Assembly: GCA_963790075.1 (NCBI GenBank)
Contig: CAWBNG010000008.1
Location: 310,001 to 374,000 of the forward strand
Reading direction: 5' to 3'
Length of the DNA stretch: 64,000 bases
Source of the DNA: CAYOUV01 sp963790075
GTDB lineage: Bacteria; Chloroflexota; Anaerolineae; Anaerolineales; Villigracilaceae
Shown: positions 58,386-64,000 of the stretch, in pieces
Layout of the letters: each line of letters opens with the position of its first letter
Position numbering within the stretch: the first letter of the stretch is position 1
Translations under genes and position numbers: made by a program
The notes under the pieces: generated by a model
The model's input: the letters and a program-made list of their open reading frames with translations, nothing else
Databases searched by the model: none
What the model was told of the DNA's origin: nothing

Positions 58386-59414
58386 TCAAGGACAACGCGG
58401 ATCGAGGCGCGGTTGAGAGGGTAGGCCAAAGGCTCCGGTAACGGGTTTGCCATCCCAGTCGGGCGGGATGGGTAGTCCCAGCGCCCAGGCGGCAGTGGCT
58501 GCCGTATCGGTTGTGTTGACTGGCTCCCTCAGTTGTGTCGGCTGGACCCCCGGCCCAAGCATGATCCAGGGAATGGTCATGTCTTCCGGCAGACGTGTTC
58601 CGTGGCTGGTATTATGGCCGCCGTGGTCAGCGGTAATAATGATCAGGGTGCCCGCGCGCAGGTTCGCCTCGCTCAGGGCTTGTAGGATCGTGCCGATCGC
58701 CTCGTCTGAACGACGCAGCACGCTCAGTTGTTCGGGGGAGAGCCAGCCGTACAGGTGCCCCATCCCGTCCGGGGTGGGGAAATGGACGAACATCAAATCG
58801 AAGCCTTCAGGGATCAACTCTGCTACCCTGGCTGCGATCACAGTATCGCGGTCATTGATGTATTCGTAGACATCCGTGTTTTGTGGCTGGGTGATCTGCC
58901 GCAATTTTTCTTTACCGACCACCATGACAGTGCGCAGGCTGGCGGCATGGGCCAGGTCGAACAGCCCGCTGCCCTTGGCGTACCCCTTTTCAGGCAGATA
59001 GTCATTCCAATCTACGCCGTGTTTGGACGGGCACAGCCCGGTCAGCATGGAGGAATGGGCAGGCAGGGTTGCGCTGGGAAAAATCGTTTGTGCCGAGAGG
59101 GTATATGTGCCCTGCTCCATCAGGGATTGCAAGTTGGGCATAGGTGCCAGCGCAATCGCATCCGGGCGCATCCCGTCCACGCTGATGATCAGCACCCGCG
59201 CAACTTGAGGCAGCGGTGTGGGCGTGATGGTCGAGGTCTCGCTGGGAATCGCTGCGGGGGTGAAGGTTTCGGGTTGGAAGGGAGTGTTGGTCGCCGGTGG
59301 AAGGAGCGTTGCTGTCGGCGGGGTGGGTGTTCCGGATACACCGGGCAGACAGGCGGTCAGGAGCAGAATCGCGATGAGAGCAGTGAAAATTCGTCGTAAA
59401 ATCGAGGTCGTCAT
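58386..59414 (-). CDS. Alkaline-phosphatase-superfamily phosphodiesterase lipoprotein
   Basis: The 342-residue product is a type I phosphodiesterase/nucleotide pyrophosphatase-like enzyme of the alkaline phosphatase superfamily. The signal peptide and lipobox (MTTSILRRIFTALIAILLL then TAC) are followed by a Pro/Thr linker. Metal and nucleophile motifs are intact: ISVDGMRPDA, FPSATLPAHSSMLTG (Thr nucleophile), FVHFPTPDGMGHLYG and ITADHGGHNTSHG. It acts outside the membrane on a phosphodiester or phosphomonoester. I start at 59414, which gives a proper signal peptide. Confidence 0.92.
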   Translation of the reverse strand: MTTSILRRIFTALIAILLLTACLPGVSGTPTPPTATLLPPATNTPFQPETFTPAAIPSETSTITPTPLPQVARVLIISVDGMRPDAIALAPMPNLQSLMEQGTYTLSAQTIFPSATLPAHSSMLTGLCPSKHGVDWNDYLPEKGYAKGSGLFDLAHAASLRTVMVVGKEKLRQITQPQNTDVYEYINDRDTVIAARVAELIPEGFDLMFVHFPTPDGMGHLYGWLSPEQLSVLRRSDEAIGTILQALSEANLRAGTLIIITADHGGHNTSHGTRLPEDMTIPWIMLGPGVQPTQLREPVNTTDTAATAAWALGLPIPPDWDGKPVTGAFGLPSQPRLDPRCP

Positions 59415-59449
59415 GTTAATATTCGTCAATTTTTGCTTAAGAAATAAGG

Positions 59450-59477
59450 TTGACATTTGAGAATTCTTTGCTACACT
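59450..59477 (+). promoter_or_regulatory. Consensus-type promoter of the small-protein gene
   Basis: Perfect TTGACA, 16-bp spacer and TACACT (TACAAT is also available 5 bp further) about 40 nt before the ATG at 59518. Confidence 0.65.
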
Positions 59478-59517
59478 ACAATTAGTATTTTATCCAACCC
59501 AAAGAGAGGAGACTCTA

Positions 59518-59715
59518 ATGGCTTTCTCGTTCAAGAATTCTAAAGGTCAGACCTATTATCTTCATGGTAAAACGGTCAAACGCGCCGGCGGCAGCGAGGG
59601 CAAGTTGTATTTCTTCGCCCGTGACGTTCGCCCGGCAGATGCACTGGATGCGGTTCCGGCCGGTTACAAAGTGGTCGAAATGAAGACCGGTCTGCCTGCA
59701 TTGAAGAAAGTATAA
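59518..59715 (+). CDS. Small conserved-looking 65-residue protein
   Basis: The protein (begins MAFSFKNSKGQTYYLHG) is rich in Lys, Gly and aromatic residues, with no membrane helix, and ends KTGLPALKKV. It looks like a compact beta-rich domain that might bind nucleic acid, but I cannot name a family. A strong promoter and an AGAGAGGAG ribosome binding site indicate high expression. The broken second ssb follows in the same direction. Confidence 0.75.
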   Translation: MAFSFKNSKGQTYYLHGKTVKRAGGSEGKLYFFARDVRPADALDAVPAGYKVVEMKTGLPALKKV

Positions 59716-59740
59716 CTTAACTCGGTTATTCACCCCAGAT

Positions 59741-60225
59741 TTGATCTGGCTTAAAAAGGAGGATATAAAAAGTCCAGCTCTCAAGCGTGTACAGTTGATT
59801 GGTCGTCTTGGCAAGGACCCGGAGTCGCGCTTCACGCCGACCGGAAAAAAGTTACCACGTTCAGCCTGGCTGTTGGCCAGCGTTGGAAGTCCCAGGAAGG
59901 CGACGTCAAGGAAAATACCGCATGGATGAATGTCGAGGCTTGGGGCTGCCTGAGTGAGGTCTGCCAGGAATATTTGCATAAAGGTAGCTTGGTTTACCTG
60001 GAAGGCCGCTTGAAGACGGATCGCTATGAGCACGAAGGCGAAACCAAGTTCTTCACGAAATACAGTACACAAATGCTCCCCTGGTCTTGTGCTGTCAACC
60101 GAGTTGGTGCTGGTATCACCTGTTTCAATTTACCCTGGTCGTTTTGTCTAAAACGCAATTCCAAACCCCATCGGGGCCGTCAGTTTAAACAACATGGTGA
60201 AATTTCACCATGTTGTTTGCTTTAA
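59741..60225 (+). pseudogene. Second ssb copy, frameshifted and lacking its C-terminal tail
   Basis: The first frame reads LKRVQLIGRLGKDPESRFTP, then TGKK, and loses homology at the run GGAAAAAAG (about 59844-59852). The -1 frame continues VTTFSLAVGQRWKSQEGDV, WMNVEAWGCLSEVCQEYLHK and LVYLEGRLKTDRYEHEGETK, clear SSB OB-fold sequence. After about 60065 similarity stops and there is no acidic DDIPF-type tail. No convincing ATG begins the frame, only TTG at 59741 or ATA at 59765 next to AAGGAGG. The shift lies on an A_AAA_AAG heptamer, the classic -1 slippery sequence, but the missing tail and start favour a pseudogene. Confidence 0.75.
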
Positions 60226-60241
60226 ATCAAATTAAAGCAAA
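60187..60241. terminator. Two adjacent AT-rich palindromes
   Basis: A perfect 32-bp palindrome (60187-60218, half-site AAACAACATGGTGAAA) is directly followed by a second hairpin, TTTGCTTTAA/TTAAAGCAAA (60216-60241). Probably terminators for the ssb relic. Confidence 0.6.
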
Positions 60242-60514
60242 CTTCGAAATTTGAGATTTTAACCAGGGGATTTTCTTTCCATGTACCTAACCATCTTTTC
60301 CCCCCGGAAGTCTTCTTAGCTGTTTCAGAATCTCAACCTCCAACAACAAAGTAGAGTATACTGATATTAGTAGGCTAAACCGCTTACGGTTGGATGACTC
60401 ATTTCTGCCAGATGCGTTATAAATCCACGTATCGTAACATTCCACGGCAATCCTTAATCACACTCGCATACGCGAGATGAATCCCACACCCAATCACAAC
60501 ATAAATACCAGTAC
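60242..60514. other. Intergenic stretch without a recognisable gene
   Basis: No open frame with similarity to a known family was found on either strand. It contains a TATACT-like box near 60356 and two tiny hairpins (AACCG/CGGTT near 60378, TCGC/GCGA near 60467). The 44-bp palindrome follows directly. Confidence 0.5.
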
Positions 60515-60558
60515 AATTTAGTTGGAATAAGTATTCCAATACTTATTCCAACTAAATT
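60515..60558. promoter_or_regulatory. 44-bp perfect palindrome upstream of the universal stress gene
   Basis: Two perfect 21-bp arms (60515-60535 and 60538-60558) are separated by only CC. Inside it, the half-sites TTGGAATA and TATTCCAA repeat in alternating orientation, giving an inner 18-bp palindrome as well. A TTGACA sits at 60558-60563 on its right edge, and the Usp start is 30 bp away. It looks like an operator for a dimeric or tetrameric repressor; a terminator is less likely because no T run follows. Confidence 0.6.
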
Positions 60559-60587
60559 TGACAGTATGCAAGAATCGAAGGGATGAT

Positions 60588-61553
60588 ATGTTCGATCCCA
60601 TTCTTATTCCTCTGGACGGTTCTCAATTGGCCGAATGTGTGTTGCCTCATGCGGCTGCCTTCGCCCATTCTTTTGACGCAGAAATTACGTTGCTGCGCAT
60701 TCTTGAAAAGAATCAGGCAGGCGTATCAGCGCAACTATTTGATTTGCTTAACTGGCAAATCCAAAAAACAAAAGCGACTCTCTACCTGGAAGAGATCAAG
60801 GCGCGGTTAAAGAAATCAAATATTCGGGCACGCGCAATAGTACTGGAAGGCTTGGTAGCGGAAGGAATTACGGAATATGCCCAAAATGAGGCCATGAAAT
60901 TGATCATTTTGAGCAGCCATGGACGTCATGGGTTAACTCAATGGGGCATCAGCAGCATTACACAAAAAATCATCCTGAGCGCACCAACCTCAATGCTCAT
61001 CGTTCGGGCACACCAACAGGACCTCCCGGCTGGTGAATTATCAGCAACTCCGATTTATCAGAGCATATTGGTGCCGTTGGATGGTTCCCAGCGGGCAGAA
61101 CATGTTCTACCGATCATCACGCAATTGGCGCATCTTCATAAGTCAAAGATCCATCTTGTGCATGTGGTCCAAACCCCCGAAATGGCGCGCCAGATGCCCG
61201 CGGCACACGAAGACCTCGAGCTATCCAATCGCGTTGTCGCGCGGAATCGAGAAGAAGCCGGGCATTATCTCGAACAGGTGAAGTCGCGTTCGTATCTGCA
61301 AGGCATTGCTGTTCAAACCCATCTCATTATCAGTGATCACACAGTTGCAGCCTTACATCAAGTGGTTGAACGGGAAAATATAGACATGGTCACGCTGAGT
61401 GCGCATGGCTATTCGGGGAAACACGAATGGCCGTATGGCAGTGTGGTCAATAATTTCATCCTGTATGGCAAAGTATCTCTTCTGATCGTTCAAGACCTAC
61501 CCGCCAAACATGAGCTAAGACCGATTGAGTTATCATCAAGAGAACTTACATAA
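60588..61553 (+). CDS. Tandem universal stress protein (UspA-type)
   Basis: The 321-residue protein has two Usp domains (about 1-150 and 160-315), each starting with ILIPLDGSQLAE-like or ILVPLDGSQRAE sequence. The second keeps an ATP-loop-like SAHGYSGKHEWPYGS and the first SSHGRHGLTQWGISS; spacing departs from the canonical GxxG-9x-GS. Tandem Usp proteins respond to starvation or stress. I start at the ATG at 60588 with GAAGGG upstream rather than the TTG at 60558, which lies in the palindrome. The glucan synthase gene follows 9 bp later. Confidence 0.9.
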   Translation: MFDPILIPLDGSQLAECVLPHAAAFAHSFDAEITLLRILEKNQAGVSAQLFDLLNWQIQKTKATLYLEEIKARLKKSNIRARAIVLEGLVAEGITEYAQNEAMKLIILSSHGRHGLTQWGISSITQKIILSAPTSMLIVRAHQQDLPAGELSATPIYQSILVPLDGSQRAEHVLPIITQLAHLHKSKIHLVHVVQTPEMARQMPAAHEDLELSNRVVARNREEAGHYLEQVKSRSYLQGIAVQTHLIISDHTVAALHQVVERENIDMVTLSAHGYSGKHEWPYGSVVNNFILYGKVSLLIVQDLPAKHELRPIELSSRELT

Positions 61554-61562
61554 CATTAGCTT

Positions 61563-64000
61563 ATGCAGGCTACCCCGCAAGTTATTCCTTCTGATCACAC
61601 CAATCCAGACGCAGAAACACGACTGGGGGAATTTGCGCACCACCTGGCGAAAACGCACCAAGTAGTCTCGGTACCCACACAGGAAACAGTGGAAATATAT
61701 CACCCCGCCAAAGTTGACCTGCTGGAACACCTGAATATCTGGGAACAGGCTTTGCATAATGCCAATACAATCTTCAAAGCCATTCCAATCGAGGATTTAC
61801 CAGTTTCCCGCGCAGGCGAATGGATGCTGGATAATTTTTATATTGTTAAACAAACTTTCCGCCAGATCGAAGAAAACCTGCCAGTCGGTTTTCTTAAGCA
61901 GTTACCAAAACTGGACGAGACACCCTTGCAAGGAGACCCGAGCCCAATTCAGCCAGCGGGGCTACCTCGTATATTTGTCCTGGCGCAGGAATGGATTGGA
62001 TACAGTCAAAGCCAACTCGACCTGACTCAAGCTTCTACTTTTTTGCAGGCGTATCAGCAGATCACACCCCTGACGATTGGGGAACTGTGGGCATGGCCGA
62101 GTATGTTGCGCATCGGGATTTTGGAGCAGCTCGTCTATGCCTCCGCTGAACTGACCGGGATGGATGTGCCAAAGGGCTTAAGCCGTGCGCTGGAACCGGG
62201 ACTATTGCGAGAAAACCCGAACCAGTTCGCTTCTCCGCCGCTGGCAAAAGAGACCATTGTAGCCAACTGTTTCCTCAGCCTGCGCTTGCTCTCTACCACG
62301 GATTGGAAAGCCTTTTTTGATCAAACCAGCCGGGTGGAACAGATTTTGCGCGACGATCCTGCGGAGATCTATGCTCTCATGGATTTTGAAACTCGGAACA
62401 GTTATCGCAATATCGTCGAGGAACTGGCACGCTACTCTGCCTTCAGCGAAGAGGATGTCGCGCTCGCCGCAGTTGACCTCGCTCGTAGCGCCAGGAACAA
62501 GACATCAGGGCGGCCAGCGCATGTCGGCTTTTACCTGCGGGATGCGGGACGAACGACGCTCGAAGCCAGTATCAGCTACCAGCCTGGATTAAACCTGCGG
62601 ATTCGCCGCGCGTTGCTGGCAGTCCCCACCGTCATATATCTGGGGAGCATTATTATCCTTTCTGTGTTGTTCGCTGTGGGGCTGCTTACTTACACAATGT
62701 TTTCGGGCGGCTCGCTTACCCAACTCGTCGCTGTCGGCCTGCTTGGGTTTGGATTGGCTCTGGATGCTGCTATTGCTCTTGTGAACTGGAATGTAACCCA
62801 CCGCGTCAAACCCCAAAGCTTGGCGCGCATGGATTTTTCGGAGGGTATCCCGCCGGGCAACCGCACCATGGTGGTTGTCCCCAGTTTACTGGAGAGCAGC
62901 GGTGAACTCAGCCATCTCTGGCAAGAGTTGGAACTTTGTTACTTGTCCAACTCCGACCCGCAACTGACCTATGCCCTGCTGACCGATTTTGGGGATGCCC
63001 CGGCACAAGACATGCCGCAGGATGAACAACTGCTTGCGCTGGCAAGAACGGGCATTGAAAACCTTAATAAAAAATACGCGCCGGCGACACCCTTTTATTT
63101 ATTCCACCGTCAACGCCAGTGGAATCCGTCTGAAGGGGTCTGGATGGGCTGGGAACGCAAACGCGGCAAACTGGCGGATTTTAATCGTCTGCTGCTTGAC
63201 CTTGGTGAAACGCCTTACACAACGCAGGTTGGGGATGTCAGCATCCTAAAAGGCATCAAATATGTGATCACGCTGGATGCGGACACATCCATGCCGCGGG
63301 GCAGCGCCAACCGGCTGATCGCCACCCTGGCGCACCCGCTTAACCATGCCGAATTTTCCCCGGATGGGCGCTCGGTGATTGCTGGTTATACCGTGCTGCA
63401 ACCACGTGTGGCTATCAAGCCAACCAGTGCGAACCGTTCCCCTTTTTCGAAAATATTTGCCGCGAATGCAGGTTTTGACCTGTACTCCTTTGCTGTTTCG
63501 GATGTGTATCAGGATTTATTTGGCGAAGGTAGTTACGTTGGCAAAGGGATTTATGATGTCGCCGCTTTTGAGCGCAGCCTGGCGGGGCAGGTACGCCAGA
63601 ATACCCTGCTCAGCCACGATCTGTTTGAGGGGATTTACGGACGCGCTGCGCTGGTCACGGACATCGTCCTATACGAGGAATATCCGTCGCGCTACCTGGT
63701 CTACGCCCACCGCCTGCGGCGTTGGATCCGGGGCGACTGGCAGTTACTACCCTGGCTGTTCCCCACTGTCCGCACCGAAAACGGGATGGCGCCCAACCGC
63801 CTTTCTATAATCAACCGCTGGAAAATATTCGACAACCTGCGGCGCAGCCTGCTGCCTCCTACCATGCTGGCATTGCTCATCGCTGGCTGGCTGTTCCTGC
63901 CCGGTTCACCCCTGGTCTGGACTCTGCTCGTGTTGCTGCCTTTCGCCCTGCCGATTGCGGTGCAAACTGTGCAGCAAAGCAAGCGCAATCTCGAACGATT
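61563..64000 (+). CDS. Cyclic beta-1,2-glucan synthase-like protein (GT84), partial at the 3' end
   Basis: An ATG at 61563 opens a frame that stays open to the window end, showing 812 residues of a protein that in relatives (NdvB/ChvB) reaches about 2800. An N-terminal helical region (1-345) is followed by membrane helices (about 350-420) and a GT84 glycosyltransferase domain. Visible motifs are the metal-binding LDADTSMPRG (Asp about 571-573), LLSHDLFEGIYGRAALVTD (about 684) and RLRRWIRGDWQLLPW (about 719). Further helices begin near 755. The missing part should include GH94-type phosphorylase domains that set ring size. It would make periplasmic-type cyclic or linear beta-1,2-glucan, often osmoprotective or host-related. 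Likely co-transcribed with the Usp gene, 9 bp upstream. Confidence 0.88.
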   Translation, partial: MQATPQVIPSDHTNPDAETRLGEFAHHLAKTHQVVSVPTQETVEIYHPAKVDLLEHLNIWEQALHNANTIFKAIPIEDLPVSRAGEWMLDNFYIVKQTFRQIEENLPVGFLKQLPKLDETPLQGDPSPIQPAGLPRIFVLAQEWIGYSQSQLDLTQASTFLQAYQQITPLTIGELWAWPSMLRIGILEQLVYASAELTGMDVPKGLSRALEPGLLRENPNQFASPPLAKETIVANCFLSLRLLSTTDWKAFFDQTSRVEQILRDDPAEIYALMDFETRNSYRNIVEELARYSAFSEEDVALAAVDLARSARNKTSGRPAHVGFYLRDAGRTTLEASISYQPGLNLRIRRALLAVPTVIYLGSIIILSVLFAVGLLTYTMFSGGSLTQLVAVGLLGFGLALDAAIALVNWNVTHRVKPQSLARMDFSEGIPPGNRTMVVVPSLLESSGELSHLWQELELCYLSNSDPQLTYALLTDFGDAPAQDMPQDEQLLALARTGIENLNKKYAPATPFYLFHRQRQWNPSEGVWMGWERKRGKLADFNRLLLDLGETPYTTQVGDVSILKGIKYVITLDADTSMPRGSANRLIATLAHPLNHAEFSPDGRSVIAGYTVLQPRVAIKPTSANRSPFSKIFAANAGFDLYSFAVSDVYQDLFGEGSYVGKGIYDVAAFERSLAGQVRQNTLLSHDLFEGIYGRAALVTDIVLYEEYPSRYLVYAHRLRRWIRGDWQLLPWLFPTVRTENGMAPNRLSIINRWKIFDNLRRSLLPPTMLALLIAGWLFLPGSPLVWTLLVLLPFALPIAVQTVQQSKRNLER

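Noticed and set aside
1..64000. tRNA, rRNA, CRISPR arrays, prophage or insertion sequences
   Set aside because: I scanned the intergenic gaps and protein list and found no cloverleaf, repeat-spacer pattern, integrase or transposase; a dedicated tRNA and repeat search could still find small items.

Overview
The window looks like part of a chromosome from the Anaerolineae/Anaerolineales lineage of Chloroflexota. This is inferred from gene content: a PgpH-type c-di-AMP phosphodiesterase, PstA/DarA-like proteins, Ser/Thr kinase signalling, translin, a LipM-type lipoyl enzyme, no outer-membrane genes, and many starts with a TATAAT-like box 6-9 nt upstream instead of a ribosome binding site. No rRNA, tRNA, CRISPR array, prophage or insertion sequence was recognised.

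Layout. 1-7.3 kb: a DsbA-like oxidoreductase, a DUF554/PduO pair, a Het-C-like protein, then the run yqeY-pgpH-ybeY-dgkA-AP endonuclease. 7.3-9.2 kb: a multiply frameshifted polytopic membrane protein. 9.2-16.5 kb (minus strand): a NarL-type regulator, Hsp20, then a six-gene phosphosignalling operon (kinase with beta-propeller, PP2C phosphatase, J-domain/vWA fusion, zinc-ribbon FHA protein, an 80-residue protein, OmpR-type regulator). 16.6-20 kb: phosphoesterase, DGHHR protein, DapA-family aldolase, LipM. 20-25.2 kb: a DUF4230 protein and a phosphonate-type ABC transporter whose two permeases carry extracytoplasmic insertions. 25.2-27.6 kb: SanA-like, HD-domain and TIM-barrel/SnoaL proteins. 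27.7-30.5 kb (minus): a CPA1 cation/proton antiporter with a C-terminal PstA/DarA-like module, followed by three free-standing PstA/DarA-like proteins. 30.5-41 kb: a GH63-like hydrolase, MaoC-like hydratase, class A penicillin-binding protein, degenerate DNA methylase, decayed GT2 glycosyltransferase and GH13 glucosidase. 41-44.3 kb: two signalling proteins with degenerate receiver domains. 44.4-48.2 kb (minus): ssb-DUF3467-translin-membrane protein-deoxyribosyltransferase operon and small membrane proteins. 48.2-59.4 kb: VIT1/CCC1 transporter, lipoprotein, FAD oxidoreductase, flippase-like protein, redoxin, cNMP/bPH membrane protein, def, recF, cupin, rsmG, panC, phosphodiesterase. 59.5-64 kb: a small protein, a broken second ssb, a 44-bp palindrome, a tandem universal stress protein and the start of a very large cyclic beta-1,2-glucan synthase-like gene cut by the window end.

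How genes work together. The most coherent novel theme is probable c-di-AMP control of cation transport: four PstA/DarA-like modules are tied to one antiporter, and a c-di-AMP phosphodiesterase lies elsewhere in the window. A second theme is a compact Ser/Thr phosphorylation module with kinase, phosphatase, phosphothreonine reader and effector-like vWA protein. Cell-envelope functions (PBP1A, DgkA, SanA, glycosyltransferase relics, glucan synthase) are scattered through the window.
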